Source of the DNA: Stenogyne calaminthoides
Taxonomy: Eukaryota > Streptophyta > Magnoliopsida > Lamiales > Lamiaceae
DNA length: 64,000 nucleotides
NCBI GenBank assembly: GCA_037126765.1
Contig: JBBCBC010000001.1
Span: 24,226,804 to 24,290,803, forward strand
Direction: 5' to 3'
A model generated the notes under the pieces. The model ran no database searches, was not told where the DNA came from, and worked only from the letters and a program-made list of their open reading frames with translations. Both the position numbers and the translations under genes were made by a program. Of the stretch, positions 34,578 through 45,320 are shown in pieces. Position 1 is the stretch's first letter; the number at the start of each line of letters is the position of its first letter.

Positions 34578-36400
34578 TTATTGTTAAACATGTCAATCAA
34601 ATGATTGAGCAAAATATTTTTTGTAATCTTTATCTTTCTATCCTTGGAGAAGAAATTATTTCTTTACATGATAAAGTTGATAAAATAATCTCTAAAATTA
34701 ATTTTCAGAATAAATCTGAAGATTATGATAATAAAAATAATAATGTTATTATTAAAATAGTTTCATCTATTCAATCTCCTATTGAGATAAAAGATTTTAA
34801 ATCTGAAGCCTCTATTTCTGATCTTGAAAATTTTATTATTGATAAATTTAGTAATCTGAATATTTCAGGTTTAGATGATGACTTAGATGATAATCATGTT
34901 ATTCAACCCAATAATATTGGTAGTCCTAGTAATACTGATAGTATTAATAAAATGAAATGGGCTGATAGACCTACCATGTCTACTTATTATTATAAGAGAC
35001 TCACTCCTATGGATGTTCTTAATGAAGAACAGAAAAACTTTTTCAATAATTCTTATTCTGGAAAAGGTATTTATGAATGGAATATTGATGATGGAAGTGA
35101 TAATCATATTTTCACTCAATGTCATCGCATGCTTATGTATAGTTATGTTTGTCAAACTTGTGGTAATAGTGATATTAGTACTGCACAAGCTATTACTGCT
35201 GGTTTTATTGGTCAACTTAAAGGTTGGTGGGATAATTATTTGACTCCCCAAAATAGAATGGAAATTTTTAATTCTATTAAAATTGAAAATGGTGAGACTA
35301 AAACCAATGTGGTTTACTCTTTGATTCTTACTATTTTGGATCATTTTACTGGTCAATATACCAATAAATATGAAAATACCAGAACTCTTCTTTTAAATAT
35401 GAAGTGTCAAACTCTTCTTGATTTTCGGATGGTACAAAGATACTTTTTTTGTCGTCAGATTTATGAGATTCCCGATTGTAATGTCGGGATATTTGGAAGA
35501 ATAAATTTGTAGATGGTCTTCCTAATCTATTTCTTCGAAAAAGAGTTAAGAAAACTCTTAGAAAGGATTCCGATTCAATCCATTATGGGTCTTATACTTT
35601 TGGTCAAATCATTTAGTGTTTGTGTTAGGGAAGGATTAAATCTTTGTAATGAACTCAAATTAAAAAATCAAATTAAAAAGGATAATCTTATGGAAAGAAA
35701 ATAATTAGGTCAATTTTTGTGATCAATTTGGATTAGATAATCCTAATTCTAAAAATAAAAATAATTTGACTAAAAAAATAAGAGAGATTATAAAAGTAAA
35801 TCTACTTATAAAAGAAGAAAACATAATTCTTCAAACCAGAAAGAAAAAGATAATGAAAATGATAAAAGTAAAAGATCAAAACGGATACAATTAATAATAT
35901 TGATAATGAGTTTTATAAACTCATGAGTCAATTTCAAGATATGAATATTAGTGTCTTAACTAATAATAATATTTTAGAATTTCTTAAACATATAAAAGAT
36001 TCTAGTTTAAGAGATAAAATCATTGAACAATTTCATGATTCTTCTAAGAATGAAGACAATGATAAAACTAGTCTTTCTAAAAAGATTGATGGTAATTATT
36101 ATAATATGGGTGAATTAGAAAGACTTCTTCGCCTAAAAAATATAAAAAATAATCCAGTGACTATAAATGATTTAGTTCATGAGATTAATAATCTCAAAAC
36201 TGATGTGAAGATTCTTAAAAAATAGAATACAGGTCTTTCTGTTCCTCTTTCTTTTATTGAGAAAGGTAAAGAAAAAATTGAGGATAGTGAAACTAACTAT
36301 AAAGCTCTTTCACAATACTTTGAAATTGATGACAATGTTAATATTGAGAAAAATCATTTATCTACCATTAATATGATTATATAACAGAAATGGTATACTA
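34578..36400 (+). pseudogene. Pararetrovirus capsid (gag-like) region
   Basis: The frame 34578-35512 contains GWWDNYLTPQNR at about 35222 and LLDFRMVQRYF, hallmarks of the caulimovirid capsid. After a frame change, DGLPNLF-like sequence follows at about 35508-35530. Then come lysine-rich segments and the frame 35923-36225, which belongs to the C-terminal linker. I do not see the CCHC zinc knuckle expected near 35830-35900. Several short frameshifts and stops (35510, 35702, 36223) break the polyprotein. Confidence 0.78.
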
Positions 36401-36487
36401 AGATTTCTCTTCTTATAAAAAATTCTTATAAGAAAGATTTTATTGCAATGATTGATAGTGGTGCTGATTTAAGTGTCATACAGTTAG
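36401..36487 (+). pseudogene. Pararetrovirus protease, N-terminal part
   Basis: AMIDSGADLSVI, with the aspartic-protease triad DSG at 36454-36462, is followed directly by Copia B (36488). The domain resumes at 52708. The protease would process the polyprotein. Confidence 0.8.
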
Positions 36488-39400
36488 TGTAGGTCCCGAA
36501 CGGGTTTTGTGAGGGCAGAAGTCTAGAGGGGAGGGGTGAATAGACTTCTGAAAACTTTTTGTGCAGATCAGGTGTGATGGCAGTTAGCCTGATCAGAGTG
36601 CGAGTGAATCAGTTTGGACTGATAACCAACTTACTAATCGCGTGAAGGCAGATCAGTTCGGTAACTATCAGTTTAACTGATGTGTGTGGAAGCTAAGTTT
36701 TACCCGTGTGAAAAACCAGTTTTGATAAATCAGATTCCAAAGTTAGTCTTTTAACCAGTTGACTGAAGTGTCAAGCTTGATTAGATCAGAAGCTTGGTGC
36801 TAGCTGATCTCAACTTAGAATATGTATGCTGCTTTAAAAGTTGTGTGCGATTGTGTAAATAGTTAATCAAAGCGGTAAAGGCACACAAGATTTATAGTGG
36901 TTCGGACAAACCAGTCCTACGTCCACTCTTCCCTATCAAAAGGGGCACCAACTAAACCAACTGGACTTAGATTTTTGTGTTAGTCCAACACAGTACACCG
37001 ACAGATATTTAAGGAGTTCTCACTCAACCGATCCCAGAAATCAGAACTAGAAACCCTAGTCTGAAATCTTGCTAAACAACTTAACCTAACTTTGGGTTTG
37101 GATAAGGTTGTTTTGGTTCCAACTATGAAATCTTTTCTAGTGTTTAAGATAGCCTATCAGCTAGATGAAAAGATTTCTATGCTAAGAACTTATGGGATGA
37201 ACACTTAATAAAATAATCTTCTTGTTCGTGTTCTTCGTGCGAAAATTTTGATAATTGCTTGAGCTTCTTGATTGTTCAGTGTTTCCGTGTCATCACTCTG
37301 AAGTGTGATCCCATATTTATAGACCTTGAAATCAAAGAGCCGTTGGAGAGCAATTTGAATTTCAGGCTATATTTGGTAGGTTTGCAGGATTGATGTGACG
37401 TGCTTCAGGAACGGCATGGCCGAGAGTGTGAATTTTGTATTTTATAGCCGTTAGAAGAGAGCAGCATCAAATCCCGTAATTGTCGGCTCCGATCATACGT
37501 GTCTCGTCCTTATTGGTTATGAGCGCGACTTTTTCGGTGTTGTTCTTCCAACTAAGGTTGACATTCTTCTTGTTCGCCAGATCATCGACGTATGATTTGG
37601 TGAAATATCGATTTTTCACGGTGAGTGACGACGTCGATCAAAAGTCGATCAGTCTACTGATTGAGTCTTTGGTGGCGGTTGACTTAGCTTCAACTAGCGG
37701 ACTCGACCGATGTAGGTCTTCCGGGTACGATCTTACGGAAGTCATCGATCTTCAAGTATTCTGAGTTTGAGCTTTATGACTTCAGCTGTGATATCTGACT
37801 TGATCAGATCGATCTGATCTTCTGTTCTTCTCTTGCATTCTGGCCTGTCGGATATCAGCTATTCTTTGGGTCTTCAGATCTGACCTATACATATTGAGGT
37901 TTCCCCTCAATATGTGACCTATCTTGTTGGGATATTTTAGTTTTGATGAATTATGCCAAAACATTATTAACTTGTGTTATTGAAGCTAATTTATAGATAA
38001 CAAGTTGAGGGGGAACGAGAGAACAGATTAAGGGGGAACTCTCGGAATCAAAAGTAGATGATCGAGATCAGACGAGGCTGGAGACGAGAATAATCGAGAT
38101 CAGATGAGTTGGATGAGTTCCGAGTTAACTGATGAGCTGTGCAAAATCAGAAGAGAAGAAAAGCTAAGCCAACTGATCAGAAGATCAGATGACCCGGATG
38201 ATTCGATCGGATGATGATCGAACAGACCGGTGATCTGGTGATCAGAAGAGCAAACAAGCTGATCAGAAAGAAACTGACCAGAAGATCAGAAGAGAAAGTT
38301 GCAGATCAGAAGAGGAGCAGATGAGACTGATCGAGATCAGATTTGAAGATGAGCAGATGATCAAGATCAGACGTGATTGAGATCAGATGTGCTAAACTGA
38401 TATGCTAACCTAATATGCTAACTCGATGTACAAAACTGATGCAGAGATATCGATATCTGACGATGCTATCTCGATCTCGATCATGTGAGCGATCGGATCG
38501 GAGAAGAAATCGATATCGAAAACCGAAATCTACATACCGGATCGGGAAAGAAGTCATCAGAAGAGAAGTCATCTGAAGTCATATTCACCGAGAATCGAAC
38601 GTTCTTGATGATCGGTTAGCTCGAAAAGCTAGTGACCGAGGGTCGGGATGCGAAGAAGAAGAACCGAACTCGGTCGACTCGAGTGTCGATATGCCCGATC
38701 GTACAAGGTCCATTGAAGAGAAGTCGGTTGAAGGCTCCGATTGACTGAAGGCTCTAGATAAACTGAAGGCTCGGATGGAATCAAGACATCGAGACTCAGA
38801 GAATCTGAATGATTCAAGGCGAGGGAATCGAGGAATATAGCCAGATTAGAATCGGTGGCGTGGACCAATGAGAGGAAGACAACCAGCCTGGAAAAGCTGC
38901 AAGAAGCTACAGAATAGTATGGATTTGAATGTGACTCCATCCAACGGTAACATTCAAATCCACACTATAAATACAAGATCTTCCTTCATAATTCGTGTGG
39001 AAAAATGCGTGAAACATCCATCAAGCCAAATCATCAAGCATTCCCACCCTAGAACACAGAGCAAGAAATACACGCATATATTCAAGAGTGTTCTAGAACC
39101 CAATCTAAGCAACCCACGATGTATCCTAAGCTTAGAGAGATTTTCCCAACCTTAGCATTGAGGCTAAACAAATGTAAGGGAAAATCTCAACCTAGTTGGA
39201 AACCAAACAAACCTTACCCAAATCAGTCGGTTAAGTTTGTAGGTGAGTGTGAACTCGGTAAACATCTAGCAATCCCGAAAGGGAGGGTAGGCAATCCCGA
39301 GTGAGGGTGATAAGTCCCGTTGGAGTGTGAACTCGGTAAACATCTGTAGGCAATCCCGTGGAGGGTGATAAGTCCCGATTGAGTGAGAGCTCGTTAAATA

Positions 39401-39831
39401 TCTAGAGGCGAACCCGAGAGGGTGATAAGTCCAGTTGGAAGGAATTTCCCTAGGAAAAGGGAGAGTGGATGTAGGAGCTTGAGCCTCCGAACCACTATAC
39501 ATTGTTGTGTTGTTTACTGCTTTATGTTTATACTTGTCATATGCATTCGCTTATAAAGCATAACACAACACATGAGTTTAAAACGCAAAAATCTGTAATC
39601 ACTCTGCCCTCACCCCTGTTTTATATGCACCGAACAGAAACGTTTTGCTTCCGCACACGCAAAATGGGTTTTCCCACCGGGACCATCATATTTATTACAT
39701 CAGTTGTTCTATACAGTAATTATCAACTGGTATTCTATAAACGGTAATATAAACATCAGTCAGCTAACAGGTCTGACTGGTCCTATTACATGTGTTTCTG
39801 GAACTTTCATCAAAACACTAAATTTCCCAAA
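36488..39831 (-). repeat. 3' LTR of Copia B (contains solo LTR)
   Basis: Without the nested solo LTR this is about 1575 bp, equal to the 5' LTR at 51137-52707. It begins TGTAGGTCCCGAAC and ends CCCAAA, where the other copy has CCCAACA. Confidence 0.85.
37925..39688 (+). mobile_element. Family R solo LTR
   Basis: A single LTR of 1764 bp, starting TGTTGGGATATTTTAG and ending GGGACCATCA, with no partner or interior. Flanks TATCT and TATTT look like a decayed target duplication; the uninterrupted site is seen near 52563. Solo LTRs arise by recombination between the two LTRs of one element. Confidence 0.85.
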
Positions 39832-39847
39832 AATTTCCCCCTTTTTG
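39832..39847 (-). other. Polypurine tract of Copia B
   Basis: On the minus strand this reads CAAAAAGGGGGAAATT, directly against the 3' LTR. It would prime plus-strand DNA synthesis. Confidence 0.8.
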
Positions 39848-39964
39848 ATGAAACCAAAACACTATGAGAAACCAAACACAGTTGATAAATATAGAACAGT
39901 AAAAGAGCACATAATCAGAAGACAATGAGATTTTGTCTTAGGATCAGAAAATAAACTTTTCTCA

Positions 39965-41092
39965 TTAGATTTGTTGAACAAGATCAAGAACAAAGGCATC
40001 CAGAAGCCATTCACTTCTGATCTTATTCCATTCCTCAAACCTCTTAGCATGTGCAGCAGTTTTTGGAATGATCTCATCAACTCTTGCTGGCAGCTGAGGT
40101 TCTGGTACAGATTTTCCAGCCTTTCCTTTCTTCGCTCTCGATCTGAATTTCTTCTTCAGATTTTCTGCCTCTGCCAATTTATCTGCCCTTCTTTCTTCTT
40201 CGCTTTTTCGGGCTTCTTCAGCAATCTGCTCTTTGGACAGTTTCTCAGCCAGTTCCTTATCGGCCTGTATCTGGCTAGCTGTGCTTCTTGTGACTATCTT
40301 AGTCTGAGTGGCTGGTACAGGTTGTGATGTCCCAGCACCCGCAGCAGCTAACTTTCTTGCCTTTGACTTTTCCATCTTTTCAGAGACTTCGTTAGCAAAG
40401 AGATCCAGATGGTCTAGTCTTTGTCCATAGGCTTCAACTGTCTGAATCAGGTCTTCTGTTGTTCTGATCATGTCAGTTGGTTTCTCACTCCGTCCTTCCC
40501 CCTTTTTGGTTTGATCAAAAAGAGCTGTGAGGTGGGAAGTCAGAGATCCAAAGCTGACTGATATCGCCCTGTTGAGATCTGCAACAGATAAACCTTGAAC
40601 TTGAGCAGTTAGATGTTGAACCTTCGAGATCAGCTCAGTCTTGACAGATTCCATGGCAGTAGAGAGTGTAAGAATCAGTTTGTCAAGTTTCTCTTCTGTC
40701 AATTCTAGCTTTTCAGTGAGCATCAGAAAAGAAACTTGTTGTTGATCCACCTGAATCAGCTTGTCATCAACTGATTTTATAAGTTCGGCAGACACGGTGG
40801 TCACAGTTTGGGAGAACTGATCTTTGATTGCCTCAATCTGGGAAATAGCCAATTCCCTTTGATCTGTTATTTCTTTGAGGCCAATCTGCCTCTGATCAGC
40901 TATCACTCCCTCAACTTCTTCTTTCAGGAGATCTTTGAGACATGATCTGATCTCCTGTAGTTGATCAGCGGTGATGTGAGATGTAGGAATGTTATGCGTC
41001 ACTTGATCTGTTTCAATTGTTTGTGCCTCCAGTGGTTGGTCATGAACTGCAGCACCAGTTCCACTATCATTGGCAGCTCCTGCATCCTTCAT
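39965..41092 (-). CDS. Copia B extra ORF, C-terminal coiled-coil part
   Basis: A 375-codon minus-strand frame, open and unlike pol. It has many heptad-like Leu/Ile/Val positions over about residues 40-200 (for example EKLELTEEKLDKLI), a Lys/Arg-rich segment near residue 320 (KKKFRSRAKKGKAGK) and an aromatic, acidic tail. It is on the coding strand after RNase H. I recognise no named family. The location matches the envelope-like or additional ORF of Sireviruses, but no transmembrane segment is evident. Confidence 0.6.
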   Translation of the reverse strand: MKDAGAANDSGTGAAVHDQPLEAQTIETDQVTHNIPTSHITADQLQEIRSCLKDLLKEEVEGVIADQRQIGLKEITDQRELAISQIEAIKDQFSQTVTTVSAELIKSVDDKLIQVDQQQVSFLMLTEKLELTEEKLDKLILTLSTAMESVKTELISKVQHLTAQVQGLSVADLNRAISVSFGSLTSHLTALFDQTKKGEGRSEKPTDMIRTTEDLIQTVEAYGQRLDHLDLFANEVSEKMEKSKARKLAAAGAGTSQPVPATQTKIVTRSTASQIQADKELAEKLSKEQIAEEARKSEEERRADKLAEAENLKKKFRSRAKKGKAGKSVPEPQLPARVDEIIPKTAAHAKRFEEWNKIRSEWLLDAFVLDLVQQI

Positions 41093-42031
41093 AGTAGCAT
41101 CCCGCCGGGGAGCATCTTGGCCAGATTTCGATTCGCCTTGTTCATCAACCCCGAACTTCGCATGGATCGAGCTTTGATAGATTCAAAGATTATCATTTCG
41201 GTGGTGATCCTACTTTAGCAGATTTCCTCATATCGAAATCAAAATCGCAAACTCATCAAGACCGCCCATACGTTCTATAATCATTATAAAATCTGAGAAG
41301 CTTTTTAATCGGAGATCTCTCCAGGTGAGGATCTCCATAACTTCCTCTCTAATAGCAGGATGGGCAGCCAGTTCTGGATACATCTCATCAATTTCTCGTT
41401 CGATTTGCATTCTGATCATTTTCCATGTGATGGTCTTTGATGATCTAGACTCAGAATTGTGTCATCCGTTAGGTTGATGAGATGTGGAGGGTTCTAGTGG
41501 TGCTTGAGTAGGCGGAAGCTGTCTGATTGGCTCGACCTACAGAGGTTCTTGTAGAGTAGTAGTCTACCGGTTTGGTACAACAGTAAGCTTCGTTGTGAAT
41601 CGATGTAGTTTCGTGTTAGAGGCGGGTGGAAGAGAAGGAGAAACATGCTCAAGACCAAAGAGGTCCGAGGTGAATCGATTCGAGTTAGAGGAGAAAGAGA
41701 TCGTTAAATCTCGCGGCTTCTTCCTCCGAATGTTCCGCGAGCTCACCGGAGAAGCCTGCTGTCTCGATTTTTCACGATTTGATTTTTGTGGTGCATCAGC
41801 CATCCAAGGCTCCTTCTTCATCGACTCCATCTTCTAGAAACAGAGTCATGGGGGCTCGTCATTTTCTTTTTGGTCTCTTCTCCGGCCTTCACGGTTTTCT
41901 TTTCTTCTTTCCGGGAGCATCGGGTGTAGACGAGGCCGCTTCCTTGCTTTTCCTTTCTTGACTTTGGAGGGTGGGCCGCGATATCATCATCAATTGGCCC
42001 ATATACATTTGAAGTGGTGGCGAGGAAGGCC
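41093..42031 (-). pseudogene. Copia B extra ORF, broken middle
   Basis: Minus-strand pieces at 41228-41419, 41564-41830 and 41818-42045 are in coding-like but different frames. The first reads LTWRDLRLKSFSDFIMIIERMGG; the others are basic and Ser/Pro-rich. They probably join the frames on either side into one ORF broken by small insertions or deletions. Confidence 0.5.
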
Positions 42032-42763
42032 TTATAGGACTTCATCCATTACGTCCCATTCAGCATTTGGTAGTTTGTCTTTCAAGATAACTGCAACCTT
42101 GTTGAGATTGTTGATCCTCTTCTTCAGATAGACCTGCCTCCATTCATTAACTCCAAACTTTTCATGTTCTTGGAGTAGAATGGCCTTCAGGAAGCCATGC
42201 CAATTGATGTTCTTGGCTTCATCAATTATTGCAGTCATGCTGTATAGTTTGACGGATGTTAGAGCATCTGGGCTGAATGAAATACCCATGATTGTTTTTG
42301 ACAATATGTCAAACAACAGTCGGTATTTCCTTTTTAGCATCGGCCTGACAAAACCTGCGGTCTGATGTTTGTCAGCTTCCCTGAAGAGTTCGTTTCTGAT
42401 CAGCTCATCTTCATTCTCCCTGTAGTGCGCAGGCGAGATTCTTCCTTTTGGCAAGCTGAACAGACGAGTTATGTCCGCATTCATCAGTCTGATCTCTTCT
42501 CCGTTGACTGACGAAAGTAGTTCTTCTCCTAGAGCGTCCGTATCCACTCTTAAATTCCTTAGGAATTCGAGTGCTTCATACTGCATCACTGGATTGCAGT
42601 GAGCAGCGCAATATTTCTCAAGACCTCCTTTCTTCAGAATTTGCTCCACTTCCATTGATTCCGGATCCCGAGTGATATCAAACTGCACGAACTTGTCATC
42701 GACAATCTTCGTTGCCAGTTCCGCATAATTGCACATCATTTTCCCCATTCCGTGAGTGGCCAT
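42032..42763 (-). CDS. Copia B extra ORF, N-terminal globular part
   Basis: A 243-codon minus-strand frame with a plausible globular composition (MQYEALEFLRNLRVDTDALG, MLKRKYRLLFDILSKTIMGI). It somewhat recalls the putative plant transposon protein domain of LTR-element extra ORFs, but I am not sure. It begins with ATG at 42763, after a spacer of more than 2 kb behind RNase H. Confidence 0.6.
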   Translation of the reverse strand: MATHGMGKMMCNYAELATKIVDDKFVQFDITRDPESMEVEQILKKGGLEKYCAAHCNPVMQYEALEFLRNLRVDTDALGEELLSSVNGEEIRLMNADITRLFSLPKGRISPAHYRENEDELIRNELFREADKHQTAGFVRPMLKRKYRLLFDILSKTIMGISFSPDALTSVKLYSMTAIIDEAKNINWHGFLKAILLQEHEKFGVNEWRQVYLKKRINNLNKVAVILKDKLPNAEWDVMDEVL

Positions 42764-43945
42764 CTACAATAAGATAGACTTGATTAAAGTTGTGCATAAA
42801 CATGAAGATATCATATATTGATTATCAGACCTCTACTCAGGCCTAATCATCGATAAACACATGCGGATACCAAGAAACAATAAAGCATAACACAGGATAC
42901 CATCGATTGACAAAATCTATAAGATCAATGGATTTAGGGGAAAAGATGATTCATCAAATAATTAGAAATTACCAGATTTTGTTTTTCGGAAAGATAATGT
43001 TGAAACTCAAGTAAAACACCTTGAATCGCAGAAAAGTAATCTGGAGTTTTCAGAGAATAAATCGCAAGTTTGTGAATTAGAAAAGGAACTCTGGTAGGGT
43101 TTTTGATGAACCTTTTAAAGATAAGGAGGGAAAAAAAGACAAGATTTGGGAGATCAACCATTTGAAAAGATTAAACGATCCAGATTAAATGGTTTTGATC
43201 GTATGGTCAGGAAAAGCACGTACGAAAACCTTTTGGATTTAAAAGCTCATTTTGTAGCAATTAATACAAGTACCCCACATCCGCATTAAATGTTTTGCAG
43301 AAAATACGTCACAAAGGTAATGAGTACAGTAAGGCAAATAATATCAGATAAGATCAAATAAGTAAGCAATAAACAAGGAAACAGAAAAGCGTATCTGGTT
43401 GACTGATATTGTAATTAGTCAATACCACTTGTAGTTGTTGATTCTACTTTGTTGATCTTAGTTTTCTGCCTAATCCTTATAATTTCTCAACTGTTCTTTT
43501 CAACTGATCCGCTTCACTTTGCGTCTGATTTCCCTTTTCTGATCCTCCTTGATTAGTTGAAGTTCCCCCTTCAACTGATATTTCTGTTTTCTCATAGACT
43601 GATATATATATCTGATTTGTTGTTGTATCAAGCTCAACTGATCTTCCTCATCAGATCAGTTTCGTATAAAATCAGATTTCAGTTAACCTAATCTGATTCT
43701 TCTCAGATCAAGCCAATTCTTGGGATATGTGTTACCGTCAAAACTTAATCTAGAATAGTAGTCTCTATTACCTAAGTTGGCACGATTTGACATGCGTAAT
43801 TATAGTCTGAATATTTTGATATGTCAATCCGCCGTAAATTTATCCAATTATCAGTCGCGTGATTCCTACACGCTGTCCTTGTGATGCAAATTTCTCTTAG
43901 AGGCTTTTTGAAATCAAATTTGCTTTCACACCCTTGCTTGGCCTC

Positions 43946-43953
43946 TATAAATT
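43946..43953 (+). promoter_or_regulatory. TATA box antisense to Copia B
   Basis: TATAAATT lies 65 bp upstream of the ATG at 44011, a spacing normal for a short plant 5' leader. Confidence 0.4.
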
Positions 43954-44010
43954 GGACCAATGTTTTACACAACATAACCCATTCACCATACTTATCTTCT
44001 TTGTAGAATC

Positions 44011-44283
44011 ATGTATCCTGGTGAACCCTTATTTCCGGTGAGACTTCCGGCAAACACCTTTACCCCTTTTTCAATGATTTCAGCTTCTCAAATCAACTCT
44101 CTGTGTCCCTTATCACTGTTTTCGTCGTCATCAAAGATTTCACATACAATTGTTGCCAAGCTTCTCTACCACCAAGGCGGCGGGTCTGCTGTCGCAACTG
44201 AGAAGACACTTCTCCTAACCGTATGCACCTTGTGTGTCTATCGAGATGACGGAACTAGCATCAACAGACTCAGTCTGATATAA
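44011..44283 (+). CDS. Unknown 90-codon ORF antisense to Copia B
   Basis: The frame starts at MYPGEPLFPVRLPANTF and includes GGGSAVATEKTLLLTVCTLC. It has a mixed, protein-like composition and is not repetitive. A second frame of 48 codons follows at about 44287 (MSLIYGLDQTTADLRIS). A TATA box lies upstream, and TGTAA-rich and AATGAAAA sequence near 44690-44735 resembles a plant poly(A) region. No homologue comes to mind. It may be a captured gene fragment, an antisense additional ORF of the element, or chance. Confidence 0.35.
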   Translation: MYPGEPLFPVRLPANTFTPFSMISASQINSLCPLSLFSSSSKISHTIVAKLLYHQGGGSAVATEKTLLLTVCTLCVYRDDGTSINRLSLI

Positions 44284-45009
44284 AACATGAGCTTGATATA
44301 CGGTCTGGATCAGACAACAGCTGATCTTCGTATATCAACTCAATTTTTGCATGCAACACATGTGCCCATAAGGTCTTTGAACCACTTTCTTGGCACATGT
44401 GCTCCATTTAACAGCTGGAGAGCCCATTGACTTCAGGTCTAAGGGCTCCTGGCTTAGAAATCCTATCAACGCCGCTCTCGCTCCACTGGTTTTAGCTTCA
44501 GCTAGCGGCTTTAGGATTATTTCAAAGCCTTCTTCCCCTTGTTAAGTGGGGGAAAATGAGAGCATGAGATCTTAAAATCTCTCTCTCTCCTCCTCTTCTA
44601 GGGTTAGGATGAGGGTTTAGGGTTATAGGTTTAGGGTTTTTGGTTATGACTTATGTACTGACCTCCAGGTCATTTGTACTTGTAACTTGTAATGTAACCT
44701 GACCTTCGGGTCTTTATCAATGAAAATTTCTGTTATTCCATTGTTGTGTAAATTTTCTGCTTTCTTATGCGATTGTAGGCTTTTAATCTGTGAATCTTGC
44801 TTGTTGAATATCAGCTTAATCGACTTACAAAGTGTGAAATAACCAAACTGGTTTAATCAGATAATTCCTTAAATCTGATAAGCCTTCAATCTGATCAGTT
44901 TCTTTAATCTGACAAATCGTAAATCTGATCAGTACCTTCTCATATCAGTTCCTTGACTGATCTTCTGATCAGTTGAGATACCAAACTCAACTAACTCCTT
45001 TTAACCTGG

Positions 45010-45320
45010 TTAGTCTCTTAACCAGCTGGTTCTAGAGATCATCCCATCAAGCATTTTAGGTGCTTTTTCTCCAAGATCCTGAAGCCCTAGCTCATTGCAT
45101 AATTCTCTGAATCTGATCTCAGCTAGTGGCTTGGTTAGAATATCAGCTTTCTGTATATCAATATGAATCTTTTCCATTCTGATATTCTTCTTTTCAACAT
45201 GATCTCTTATAAAATGGTGTCTGACATCCACATGCTTGCATCTTGTATGTAGAACAGGATTCTGAGTGATTGCAATAAGACTATTCATCCGCAGAATATA
45301 GATACATTCTTAGCTACAAT
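45010..45320 (-). pseudogene. Copia B RNase H end
   Basis: The minus frame 45010-45288 contains KHVDVRHHFIRDHVEKK and KADILTKPLAE, the standard C-terminal RNase H signature of Copia pol. The upstream part is frameshifted. Confidence 0.85.

Larger units (their letters stand above)
42764..45009. other. Copia B spacer between RNase H and extra ORF
   Basis: Non-coding on the element's own strand, apart from a short minus frame (42934-43161) with no recognisable content. It has a CTGAT-rich stretch (about 43440-43690), a plus-strand transcription-unit-like segment (43946-44760, listed separately) and TTTAGGG motifs near 44610. Confidence 0.5.

Noticed and set aside
34883..35356. 157-codon minus-strand ORF
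   Set aside because: It is the shadow of the pararetrovirus capsid frame on the plus strand.
44596..44640. Interstitial telomere
   Set aside because: Only two TTTAGGG motifs, not a tandem array.
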